Shown: positions 14,370 through 22,067 of the stretch, piece by piece
How the letters are laid out: every line of letters begins with the position of its first letter
How positions within the stretch are numbered: position 1 is the first letter of the stretch
The notes under the pieces: model-generated
What the model was told of the DNA's origin: nothing
The model's input: the letters and a program-made list of their open reading frames with translations, nothing else
The model's database searches: none
Position numbers and translations under genes: made by a program
Source of the DNA: CAYLRY01 sp964386535
Lineage (GTDB): Bacteria; Chloroflexota; Dehalococcoidia; Dehalococcoidales; UBA3254
DNA length: 24,663 nucleotides
Direction: 5' to 3'
Assembly: GCA_964386535.1 (NCBI GenBank)
Contig: CAYLRY010000044.1
Coordinates: 1 to 24,663, forward strand

Positions 14370-16811
14370 TCAGGACAGTCCTACCGGATCTATATCAATA
14401 GTCCAGCCTTTCGCCAGGGGTATCTCAGAAAGGAAAGCAGCCGGATCTGGACAGCGGACAATAATCTGCCAGCGGAACTGGTCGCGTAACCTGTGTAAAA
14501 AAGCTGGTGCAGGTCCAATCAAGGAAAAGTCCGCCAGGCCCTGGATGTCTTTTTCGCGTAGTAGAACCTGTCTTATTTTTTCAGCAACTTCCTGGCAACG
14601 TTTGTCATTTGAATGAGTGAAAACCAGCCTGGCTAACCGGGAGAAAGGAGGATTATGGAGTTGCCGTCGAAAAGATATTTCCTTTTCATAAAAAGCCTGA
14701 TAATCATGTTTGGCGGCTGCCTGTATTGCATAATGTTCGGGAGAATAGGTTTGTATAATCGCCTTACCGCCGGACAGGCCTCTCCCAGCCCTGCCTGCCA
14801 CCTGAGAAAGAATCTGGAAAGCCCTTTCCCCAGCCCGGAAATCAGGCAGGTTTAAGGCAATATCGGCACTGATTACACCGACCAGAGTCACAGCGGGCAG
14901 ATCCAAACCTTTTGCTATTATCTGTGTACCGATCAGGATATCCGCCTTTCCAGATCTGAAGGATTCAAACAATTGCCGGTGTGCCTGTCCGTTCCTGTGG
15001 ACCACGTCACTGTCCCAACGCATGATTCTGGCGCTGGGGAAAAACCTGGCGGTTTCCTCTTCCAGCTTCTCAGTACCTGCGCCCAGATATTTAATCCTCC
15101 TACTTCCGCAGTGAGGGCAGATTTGCGGTACCTCAATGTGAAAGTTGCACTGGTGACAAAGTAAAATACCCTCGGAAAAATGATAACTCAAGGGCAGTTC
15201 GCAGTACTTACAGCGGATGACCAATCCACAGTTACGGCACTCAATAAAACTGGCAGTACCGCGGCGATTTAGAAAAAGTATTACCTGTTCCTGGTTTTTT
15301 AAGGCTTTTTCTACAGATTTGTATAACGAACGGCTGAAAAGACTGAGATTACCAGCTTTCAATTCTTTTCTTAAATCTACAATTTCTACCTGTGGTAAAA
15401 GTGCTTTTCCTCCAGACGTCACCCGCTCCCGTAGGCTTAATAGGTGATACTCACCTTTTAAAGCCCTATAGTAGCTTTCCATATCAGGCGTAGCGCTCCC
15501 CAAAACTACCGCTGCAGAGGTTAACTCAGCCAGTTTAAGGGCCACCTCCCGTGCATGATATCTGGGGGAAGTATCCTGTTTATAAGACCACTCATGCTCT
15601 TCATCAACTATTATTAATCCCAAATCCGGTTGGGGAGCGAATAAGGCGCTGCGTGGACCAACAACCACGTCAAATTCTCCCCTCTTTATACTCCACCATG
15701 CGTCAAACCTCTCACCCAGAGAAAGCTCACTGTGTAAAACAGCCACTTTGCCGGGGAAACGGGAAACCAGGCGTTCCATTATCTGGGGAGTCATAGCAAT
15801 TTCCGGTACTAAAACAATACCTTTTTTACCCCTTTTTATAGTTTCCTGTAAGGCCTGTAAATAGATTTCGGTTTTCCCACTACCGGTAACACCGTGCAGC
15901 AAAAAGACCTCCCGTCGGGATAGACGAACGGTTTCCCCGGGCAGTCCCGCAGTGATAGCCTGCCAGGCCGATACCTGTGCCGGAGTCAGGGTCAATGCAG
16001 CATCCGGGGTTGTTTTTAGTGCAACCAGAGGGTCTCTCCTGACCTGAAATTGCTGCTCCTCTATCAATCCCTTATCCAGCAGGGCTTTGACTGTCTGATT
16101 TGTAACCCCGGTAAGCTTTTTCAGATCAGAAATAGTATAAAGCCCAGAATGCTCCATGAAAAATTTTAATAGAGCGGTTTGCTGCACAGCTCTATTACTC
16201 ATTTTCACCAGGGCCTGGCTAGCAATATCCATATCCACCTTAAGACGAAAATATGAAACCGTTTTCGGTTTAACTCTGGGACCTTCCAACCAGATAAATT
16301 TCGATATTAAGTTCTGGTTGACCATTTGGGGAATGATTTTTTTAAGTTGCTTCTGGTTTAATACCTTTTGCAGGTCTTGAAGAGTAATGGATCCTTCAGG
16401 ATAGGGTATAGCCTCAAGTACCATCTTCTTTTCCGGTGTAAGTGAAGACAGGACTTCGGAAGTAATGTCGTTTCGTTTTAAGGAAGTGATTACCCTGCGC
16501 CAGAATCCCGGTGGTAGCATCAAAGATACGGCTTCAAATAGACCTGAACAGTAGGCATGGCTTAACCAGCGTGCCAGATTTACCTGGATTTGAGTTAATA
16601 AAGGTACTGAGTCAATAATACCGGTGATTTCTCGTGTTTCTGCAACCGCCGGAACTGAGGTTAGCTCTAAGACTATCCCTTGTAATATCTGATTGCCAAA
16701 AGGAACCCAGACAGCCTGTCCGATCGCAAGCGAAAACCTTGAAGGTATACTATAGCTGAAAGTCCTTCTTCGGGCTAAAGGGGAATTTACGCAAACCTCC
16801 GCATAAGACAT
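14370..16811 (-). CDS. priA: primosomal replication restart helicase PriA
   Basis: 3'-5' DNA helicase that recognises stalled forks and reloads the replisome. 813 residues. The N-terminal DNA-binding domain opens with the family's VCVNSPLARRRTFSYSIP and contains GQAVWVPFGN. Helicase motif I is LLHGVTGSGKTEIYLQAL, motif II is IIVDEEHEWSYKQD, and PRYHAREVALKLA with VVLGSATPDMES follow. The zinc-binding cysteines are all there: CRNCGLVIRCKYCELPLSYH, then LCHQCNFH and CPHCGSRRI. Motifs V/VI appear as ILIGTQIIAKGLDLPAVTLV and QVAGRAGRG. Length and order match the family. It lies downstream of rplS but behind a long hairpin, so it may have its own promoter. Confidence 0.97.
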   Translation of the reverse strand: MSYAEVCVNSPLARRRTFSYSIPSRFSLAIGQAVWVPFGNQILQGIVLELTSVPAVAETREITGIIDSVPLLTQIQVNLARWLSHAYCSGLFEAVSLMLPPGFWRRVITSLKRNDITSEVLSSLTPEKKMVLEAIPYPEGSITLQDLQKVLNQKQLKKIIPQMVNQNLISKFIWLEGPRVKPKTVSYFRLKVDMDIASQALVKMSNRAVQQTALLKFFMEHSGLYTISDLKKLTGVTNQTVKALLDKGLIEEQQFQVRRDPLVALKTTPDAALTLTPAQVSAWQAITAGLPGETVRLSRREVFLLHGVTGSGKTEIYLQALQETIKRGKKGIVLVPEIAMTPQIMERLVSRFPGKVAVLHSELSLGERFDAWWSIKRGEFDVVVGPRSALFAPQPDLGLIIVDEEHEWSYKQDTSPRYHAREVALKLAELTSAAVVLGSATPDMESYYRALKGEYHLLSLRERVTSGGKALLPQVEIVDLRKELKAGNLSLFSRSLYKSVEKALKNQEQVILFLNRRGTASFIECRNCGLVIRCKYCELPLSYHFSEGILLCHQCNFHIEVPQICPHCGSRRIKYLGAGTEKLEEETARFFPSARIMRWDSDVVHRNGQAHRQLFESFRSGKADILIGTQIIAKGLDLPAVTLVGVISADIALNLPDFRAGERAFQILSQVAGRAGRGLSGGKAIIQTYSPEHYAIQAAAKHDYQAFYEKEISFRRQLHNPPFSRLARLVFTHSNDKRCQEVAEKIRQVLLREKDIQGLADFSLIGPAPAFLHRLRDQFRWQIIVRCPDPAAFLSEIPLAKGWTIDIDPVGLS

Positions 16812-16856
16812 AGTGGTTTCCTGTATTGCAAAGGAAACGACAGGGGAAAAACTGAA

Positions 16857-16903
16857 AATCTAAGAGGAGGGACGGTAAAAATGGACCCGTCCTCTCTTAG
16901 ATT
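16857..16903 (-). terminator. long hairpin between rplS and priA
   Basis: AATCTAAGAG-GAGGGACGG pairs with CCGTCC-TCTCTTAGATT: 17 paired bases with a 2-base bulge around an 11-base loop. On the minus strand it is followed by TTCAGTTTTT. It probably ends or attenuates the mog-trmD-rplS transcript ahead of priA. On the plus strand it is followed by ATTTTC, so it could act both ways. Confidence 0.7.
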
Positions 16904-16943
16904 ATTTTCTATCGGTTTTTCCGAATGCTCGTTTAACGTTTTT

Positions 16944-17498
16944 TTATTCTGTTTCTTTAGGTGTTTCAGCGGCAGTATCTTTCGCTGGGGTAACTTCAGG
17001 CTTGGGAGCTTGCGCTGCAGCCGTCTCAGTCTGAGTTGCCGGAGCGACTTCAGGTGATGAAGCTTGAGGTTGGTTCCCGGGTTGTACAGCTTCAGCGCCG
17101 GCTGTTTCTGCAGTCTCAGGAACTGGTTCTGCGGGAGCTATTTCCTCTCCCAGTTTCTCGATTCTCTTTTCCTTAATCCTTGAAGCCCTAGAGCTCAAAC
17201 CGCGCAGATAATAAAGTTTAGCCCGGCGTACCTTACCGTGCCTGACAACTTCAACGCCGTCTATCATAGGTGAATAGATGGGAAACGTCCGTTCAACGCC
17301 TACACCAGAGGTAACCCGTCTCACAGTAAAATTGGTCCCTGCCCCTGCATTATGGATACGGATTACTACACCCTGAAAAACCTGAATACGACTTTTTTCA
17401 CCTTCTACCACTTTTTGCCTGACTCTGACCGTATCTCCCGGAGCCAGAGCCGGTATGTTAGGATTGACTTTCACTTCAAGAATGTCCGCGATGTTCAT
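16944..17498 (-). CDS. rplS: 50S ribosomal protein L19 with a long acidic Ala/Pro-rich tail
   Basis: L19 sits at the interface of the 30S and 50S subunits. The conserved part spans residues 1 to about 116: VNPNIPALAPGDTVRVRQKV, RIQVFQGVVIRI, TFPIYSPMIDGVEVVRHGKV and RRAKLYYLRGL. The usual protein is 110-125 residues. This one has 184, with a tail from about 117 made almost only of Ala, Pro, Glu, Thr, Gln and Val. The tail appears disordered and is not a recognisable domain. The stop is clean and no frameshift is needed. A GGGGG box lies just before the ATG. It follows trmD by 74 bases on the same strand, the classical order. Confidence 0.96.
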   Translation of the reverse strand: MNIADILEVKVNPNIPALAPGDTVRVRQKVVEGEKSRIQVFQGVVIRIHNAGAGTNFTVRRVTSGVGVERTFPIYSPMIDGVEVVRHGKVRRAKLYYLRGLSSRASRIKEKRIEKLGEEIAPAEPVPETAETAGAEAVQPGNQPQASSPEVAPATQTETAAAQAPKPEVTPAKDTAAETPKETE

Positions 17499-17572
17499 AA
17501 AACCCCCTAATATTTATAAAAATATTAAATCTTTTTATAAGCTGGGCAAATATTTAATCCCAGGTATAATTA

Positions 17573-18325
17573 TTAATGCTTACTCTTTAGCTCTTCAGTA
17601 ATTTTCTTTTCCTCAAGGGTTAACTCAGCGCTATTTAAAAGGTCCGGACGGCGTAACGCTGTCCTTATCACTGACTGCTCGCGGCGCCATCTGGCAATTT
17701 CACCATGATTTCCTGAAAGTAGAATTTGAGGCACTGACCAATCACGGAATTTTTCAGGACGCGTATACTGGGGATATTCCAATAGCCCGCCGTTATGAGA
17801 TTCATGTAATAAAGACTCTCCTGAGCCTAAAACCCCTGGTATCAACCTGACAACCGCATCGCATACTACCATGGCTGCCAGTTCTCCGCCTGTTAATACA
17901 TAATCTCCAATACTTATTTCATCCGCATTCAGATGTTCCCTGATGCGTTCATCAATACCTTCATAGTGACCGCAAACTAAGAGCAGCCATTCAAACCGTG
18001 ACAGTTCAACCGCTACCGGCTGACAAAAAAGCCTTCCTTGCGGCGTCAATAGAATGATAGACCGCCTCAAATTGACCATATTTGATGCAGAGGCCAAACC
18101 CATCACCGTTTCTACAGCCTCAAAAACCGGCTCAGGTTTCATTACCATACCGGCTCCACCGCCATACGCATAATCATCTGTTGTATGATGTTTATCATGT
18201 GTATAGTCCCTGATATTATGTATATTAAAATTCACTAATCCCTGATTGACAGCACGTTTTAAAATACTGCTATCAAACGGACCGATAAACATCTGCGGGA
18301 AAAGTGTAAAAATATCTATGCGCAC
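17573..18325 (-). CDS. trmD: tRNA (guanine-37 N1) methyltransferase TrmD
   Basis: SAM-dependent enzyme that methylates G37 next to the anticodon and so prevents frameshifting. 250 residues, the usual length. The SPOUT trefoil-knot core is clear: GGGAGMVMKPEPVFEA, ILLTPQGRLF, VCGHYEGIDERI, then DEISIGDYVLTGGELAAMVV and RLIPGVLG. The C-terminal domain carries YPQYTRPEKFRDW and ILLSGNHGEIARWRREQS. The gene starts 6 bases after the mog stop, so the two are very likely cotranscribed. The usual upstream partners rpsP and rimM are not in the window. Confidence 0.97.
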   Translation of the reverse strand: MRIDIFTLFPQMFIGPFDSSILKRAVNQGLVNFNIHNIRDYTHDKHHTTDDYAYGGGAGMVMKPEPVFEAVETVMGLASASNMVNLRRSIILLTPQGRLFCQPVAVELSRFEWLLLVCGHYEGIDERIREHLNADEISIGDYVLTGGELAAMVVCDAVVRLIPGVLGSGESLLHESHNGGLLEYPQYTRPEKFRDWSVPQILLSGNHGEIARWRREQSVIRTALRRPDLLNSAELTLEEKKITEELKSKH

Positions 18326-18331
18326 TTTAAC

Positions 18332-18838
18332 TTAGCCTTTATTAACATCCCGGGCCTGATGCTCAGTTACCGCCCCTGTAATGATCTCAACCGCATGCGT
18401 TATGGCCACAATGGCTATTTCCAAACATTCACGTACGCCGTTAGGGCTTCCGGGCAGGTTTACGATCAAACATTTTTTTCTTATGCCTGCTACCGCCCGG
18501 CTCAAAATAGAAGTAGGTGTTTTTCCGAAAGTTTCCATACGCATCGCTTCGGCAATACCGGGTACTAGTTTATCCAGAATGGGGGTTGTGGCTTCCGGAG
18601 TTACATCCCTGGGCCCCAGACCGGTGCCCCCGGTGGTTAATATTACATCCACATCACCCGCATCCGCCCATTCAATCAAACGGCGGCTGATGATATCCAC
18701 TTCATCAGGAACTACATCATATCTGACGACTCTTCCTCCTAAAATAGAAACCCTATCCTGTATTGCAGCTCCACTACCATCATAGCGTTCACCTCTTGAA
18801 CCCTTATCGCTGATGGTTAATATGCCGAACTTAATCAT
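18332..18838 (-). CDS. mog: MoaB/Mog family molybdopterin biosynthesis protein
   Basis: Adenylylates molybdopterin (Mog role) or belongs to the related MoaB group, in molybdenum/tungsten cofactor synthesis. 168 residues from the ATG at 18838, chosen for the AGGCAGGAA ribosome binding site; an open frame continues upstream but adds 20 residues with no family character. Visible: FGILTISDKGSRGERYDGSG, the MPT-binding TTGGTGLGPRDVTPEAT, and VNLPGSPNGVRECLE. It suggests that the host makes a molybdo- or tungsto-enzyme. It is immediately upstream of trmD, an odd pairing of cofactor and tRNA modification functions. It is divergent from mraZ across a 384-base regulatory gap. Confidence 0.9.
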   Translation of the reverse strand: MIKFGILTISDKGSRGERYDGSGAAIQDRVSILGGRVVRYDVVPDEVDIISRRLIEWADAGDVDVILTTGGTGLGPRDVTPEATTPILDKLVPGIAEAMRMETFGKTPTSILSRAVAGIRKKCLIVNLPGSPNGVRECLEIAIVAITHAVEIITGAVTEHQARDVNKG

Positions 18839-18870
18839 TTCCTGCCTGCCTTCATACCAAAACGCATTTA

Positions 18871-18898
18871 ATTTTACCATAAATGACACTTGCAGCAA
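18871..18898 (-). promoter_or_regulatory. candidate promoter for mog-trmD
   Basis: On the minus strand TTGCTG (18898-18893) and TAAAAT (18876-18871) are separated by 16 bases. Transcription would start about 25 bases before the mog ATG. The -35 match is only partial. Confidence 0.4.
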
Positions 18899-18980
18899 AG
18901 ATTGAAGCTGAAAAACCGCCCAGGAATTTTTATTGGCGGCAACCAGTGTTTTTTTTACTTTCCTGGCCTGTATTAACTTT

Positions 18981-19000
18981 AGTGGGGAAAAGTGGGAGTA
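18981..19000 (+). promoter_or_regulatory. distal pair of MraZ-type boxes
   Basis: AGTGGGGAAA and AGTGGGAGTA are two tandem 10-base units, so TGGG recurs at an exact 10-base interval as in the E. coli MraZ operator. They lie 196 bases upstream of the first proximal repeat and about 140 bases upstream of mog, between the two divergent genes. Confidence 0.45.
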
Positions 19001-19161
19001 GTACTTTAGTCATATAAGATTCCAGGAAAATATCATATGTCTCATGTGAAACCCTCCGCCAGTTTTGCAATTAGTCATGAAAGGCTCTACTCCGTGAAAA
19101 CAAATGATCTAATTTGTGAATTTTCAACAAAAAATACGTAAAAAATACTTTATTTAAGGTA

Positions 19162-19189
19162 TTGACAAAAGTCAAAAGTGTTGTAAAAT
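19162..19189 (+). promoter_or_regulatory. mraZ operon promoter
   Basis: Perfect -35 TTGACA (19162-19167), 16-base spacer, then TAAAAT (19184-19189), 5 of 6 matches to the consensus. Expected start of transcription is near 19196, giving a very short leader before the mraZ ATG at 19223. Confidence 0.75.
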
Positions 19190-19216
19190 GGTAAAAAGTG
19201 GTAAATAGTGGTGAGG
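19177..19216 (+). promoter_or_regulatory. MraZ operator: four 10-bp direct repeats
   Basis: Four back-to-back 10-base units begin at 19177, 19187, 19197 and 19207: AGTGTTGTAA, AATGGTAAAA, AGTGGTAAAT, AGTGGTGAGG. They run from the promoter spacer and -10 box through the ribosome binding site. Known MraZ operators are TGGG or AAAGTG-type repeats with the same period, so autorepression of the operon is the natural reading. Confidence 0.75.
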
Positions 19217-19222
19217 CATTCC

Positions 19223-19654
19223 ATGTTCATTGGTGAGTTTGAATACCGTATGGACGAAAAAGGCCGGGTGCCTATCCCTCCGAAGTTCAGGACTGAAGAA
19301 TTGAAGAAAGAGGGGATGGTACTTAGCCCAGGAATGGAAAAATGCATCACCGCTTATCCCCTCTCTGAATGGAAAAAACTGGCTGATTCGCTTACTTCAG
19401 GGTCCCTTGTTCCCAGTAAAGTACGCAAGCTCAACCGGGCTATTTTTGCCAGAGCTTTTAATCTAGATATTGATGGTCAGGGTAGAATAATGGTTCCCAC
19501 CCAGTTGCGCCAATATGCAGGCATTAACGATGCAGTAGTTATCGCAGGGGCAAATACCTATTTGGAATTGTGGAGCAAAGAAGAGTGGGAGATGGAAAAG
19601 ATCCGCTGTCAGCAAGAGGCATCTCAAATAATCGAAAGTTTGGAGCGGCGTTAA
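19223..19654 (+). CDS. mraZ: division/cell wall cluster regulator MraZ
   Basis: DNA-binding protein of the SpoVT-AbrB-like fold that represses its own operon in other bacteria; forms a ring of subunits. 143 residues, standard length, from the ATG at 19223 with GTGAGG 6 bases upstream; an in-frame GTG lies at 19208 but has no site. Two MraZ half-domains are visible, each with the D-x-x-x-R motif: FEYRMDEKGRVPIPPKFR near residues 6-23 and LDIDGQGRIMVPTQLRQY in the second half. Its stop overlaps the rsmH start by one base (TAATG), showing translational coupling. Four repeats in its promoter fit its known binding mode. Confidence 0.96.
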   Translation: MFIGEFEYRMDEKGRVPIPPKFRTEELKKEGMVLSPGMEKCITAYPLSEWKKLADSLTSGSLVPSKVRKLNRAIFARAFNLDIDGQGRIMVPTQLRQYAGINDAVVIAGANTYLELWSKEEWEMEKIRCQQEASQIIESLERR

Positions 19655-20721
19655 TGGAGACCGTATTATCATCTACCCACATCCCGGTATTACCCCGTGA
19701 GGTTTTGGAAAATCTCGCGGTTCAACCCGGTGGACGTTATATTGATTGCACTCTGGGAGGGGGCGGTCATGCCCAGGCTATTCTTGAACATAGCTCTCCG
19801 GGCGGACAGTTACTAGGGATAGATGCAGACCCGGACGGTATCAGAATAGCCAGAGAAAGGCTGCTGCCTTTCGGCAGTTCCGTTCTTATTGTCAATGATA
19901 ATTTCGCTAATCTGAGAGATATTTGCCTCAAATATGATTTCTTTCCTGTGCATGGGATCTTGTTTGATCTGGGACTCGCTTCGCCTCAACTGGATGAAGA
20001 TGGCCGTGGTTTCAGTTTCCAGTATGATGCCCCGCTGGATATGCGTTTCAGTCCCACTCAAAAGACAACCGCAGCAGATATAGTTAACTCATATTCTGAG
20101 ACCGAAATCGCCCGTATCTTGAAAACCTATGGAGAAGAGATTAATAGTCGCCAAATTGCCAAAAAGATACTGCAAAAACGCCCTATTCGTACTACAGCGG
20201 AACTGGCAAATATTGTAGAAGAAGCTGTAGGCGGAAGGCATGGAAAGATACACCCGGCCACACGCACTTTTCAGGCCCTGCGTATCGTGGTTAATCATGA
20301 GATGGAAAATCTGGAATCAGCTTTAAATCAAGCCGTTAGCTTGCTTGGTTTTGGCGGCAGGCTGGTGGTAATAAGCTACCACTCTCTTGAAGATAGAATT
20401 GTGAAACATTTCCTGCATAAAGAATCACGAGATTGTCTTTGTCCGCCTGAAGTATTGAAATGCACCTGCGGACACAAAGCCAATCTTAAAATTATTACCC
20501 GCCGTATTATCACTCCCACCTTTGCCGAAGTAGAAATGAATCCACGCAGTCGTAGCGCCAGGCTAAGAGGCGCAGAGCGACTGATTACCCCCACCGAACA
20601 ATATGAAAAAACCGTTGAGCAATTGAATTGTTCTATAGGGATCGTGACTCAGGGATGGCGAAGACCGGCCTTGATAGAAAAACTGAGAAAAACTTTTCTT
20701 TCTCTTCAGCGTAAAAGATAG
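19654..20721 (+). CDS. rsmH: 16S rRNA (cytosine-1402 N4) methyltransferase RsmH
   Basis: Methylates C1402 in the decoding centre using SAM (older name MraW). 355 residues from the ATG that overlaps the mraZ stop, with TTGGAGCGG upstream; family members are usually about 310, the extra length being a basic C-terminal stretch. Motifs in order: HIPVLPREVLENL, YIDCTLGGGGHAQAILE (SAM site), LLGIDADPDGI, GILFDLGLASPQLD, RGFSFQYDAPLDMRF, HPATRTFQALRIVVN, LVVISYHSLEDRIVKHF and NPRSRSARLRGAER. In most bacteria ftsL, the transpeptidase gene and mur genes follow; here ftsA follows after 69 bases. Confidence 0.97.
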   Translation: METVLSSTHIPVLPREVLENLAVQPGGRYIDCTLGGGGHAQAILEHSSPGGQLLGIDADPDGIRIARERLLPFGSSVLIVNDNFANLRDICLKYDFFPVHGILFDLGLASPQLDEDGRGFSFQYDAPLDMRFSPTQKTTAADIVNSYSETEIARILKTYGEEINSRQIAKKILQKRPIRTTAELANIVEEAVGGRHGKIHPATRTFQALRIVVNHEMENLESALNQAVSLLGFGGRLVVISYHSLEDRIVKHFLHKESRDCLCPPEVLKCTCGHKANLKIITRRIITPTFAEVEMNPRSRSARLRGAERLITPTEQYEKTVEQLNCSIGIVTQGWRRPALIEKLRKTFLSLQRKR

Positions 20722-20790
20722 CCGCCGGTAAAAAAAATACCTGTCACAATCAGTCTTTGTTAATATTGAGTGAATTTTTAAGGAGTAGCC

Positions 20791-22020
20791 ATGAAGAAGA
20801 GAGGCATTTTTACGGCTATCGATGTAGGTACTACAAAAGTCTGCACCATCATAGCCAGTGCTGAAGATTCAGGGAATATACGCATTATCGGGGTAGGCAT
20901 CACACCTTCTGCTGGACTGCATAAAGGTCTGGTAGTAGATCCGAAGGAAGCGGCTCACTCTATCCAGACATCAGTGAGGAAAGCAGTGTTGATGAGCGGC
21001 CACAAAGTGGAATCCGCCTATGTAGGGGTTACCGGCAGGCATATAGTCTCGGTTAATAATCACGGTGTCGTTTCCATTAACAATGGCGACCGCCGGGTCC
21101 GTTCGGATGATCTTAAGCGGGTTATGAAAAACGCTCAAAATATAAAAGTCCCTGCTGAAAGACAATTGTTGCACATCATACCTCGCACTTTTGCCATTGA
21201 TGGCCAGGCGGGTGTAAAAAATCCTGTCGGCATGCACGGCCAGAGGTTAGACGTAGAAACCCATATTATCACTGCTGCTATGACTTCTGTGCAAAACGTA
21301 ATGAAATGCGTTCGCAGCATCGGCATTGATGTCGATGATCTTGTTCTCGAACCCCTGGCCTCTTCCGAAGCAGTTCTCACGGAAGAAGAAAAGCAAAATG
21401 GTGTCATCCTGGCTGATATCGGCGGCGGAACTACCGACGTAGCTATTTTCCGGGATGGTAGTATCTGGCACACAGCGGTATTGCCTGTTGCAGGTTATCA
21501 GCTTACCAGAGATGTGGCTATGGGACTTGGGCTGCCCTTTGATGTGGCTGAGGATATGAAAAAGAGATATGCAAGTGTTATGCCGGTTTATGAAGGCAAA
21601 CGTCAGACCCCTGAAGAGATGCTCCAGGATGGTCATGGAGTATCCTTCCAGGATTTATGCGATATAGTACGCGCCCGTATCGAAGAAATTGTCCGGCTGG
21701 TCATGCTGGAACTTCCTCAAACTGAATATGAACAATTGGTACCTTCAGGCCTAGTATTTACTGGAGGCAGTTCAAACCTTTCTGGTATTGACGCTTTTAC
21801 CCGAAGTATGATCAATCTGCCCGTTAGAGTAGGCGCACCAGCCAATTTGTCCGGTGTGCCGCAAAACTTGCGCAACCCAGCATATGCTACGGCTGTAGGA
21901 TTGATTCTCTGGGCTGCTAAAAATGATCATAAACAGCCATTGTGGCAAAACCGCAGGATGGGTTTTATACGTGTGTTCAGCCTGGTTTCCAGATTAAAAG
22001 CATTGTTTGCTAAAAAATAA
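20791..22020 (+). CDS. ftsA: cell division protein FtsA
   Basis: Actin-like ATPase that anchors FtsZ filaments to the membrane. 409 residues. AIDVGTTKVCTIIAS is the phosphate-1 loop, ILADIGGGTTDVAIFRDG is phosphate 2, and LVFTGGSSNLSGIDAF is the adenosine motif. The FtsA-specific 1C domain lies between them (AAHSIQTSVRKAVLMSGHKV, then YVGVTGRHI). The C-terminal helix FIRVFSLVSRLKALFAKK is basic and amphipathic, the normal membrane-targeting element. AAGGAG precedes the ATG. ftsZ follows after 47 bases on the same strand. Confidence 0.97.
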   Translation: MKKRGIFTAIDVGTTKVCTIIASAEDSGNIRIIGVGITPSAGLHKGLVVDPKEAAHSIQTSVRKAVLMSGHKVESAYVGVTGRHIVSVNNHGVVSINNGDRRVRSDDLKRVMKNAQNIKVPAERQLLHIIPRTFAIDGQAGVKNPVGMHGQRLDVETHIITAAMTSVQNVMKCVRSIGIDVDDLVLEPLASSEAVLTEEEKQNGVILADIGGGTTDVAIFRDGSIWHTAVLPVAGYQLTRDVAMGLGLPFDVAEDMKKRYASVMPVYEGKRQTPEEMLQDGHGVSFQDLCDIVRARIEEIVRLVMLELPQTEYEQLVPSGLVFTGGSSNLSGIDAFTRSMINLPVRVGAPANLSGVPQNLRNPAYATAVGLILWAAKNDHKQPLWQNRRMGFIRVFSLVSRLKALFAKK

Positions 22021-22067
22021 AATCCACCATTTTTAAAAATATTTTAATTTAAAGGAAGGAGAGCAAA

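Noticed and set aside
19570..19653. 28-residue N-terminal extension of RsmH
   Set aside because: It lies inside mraZ in another frame. The ATG at 19654, overlapping the mraZ stop, has a ribosome binding site and matches the family start.
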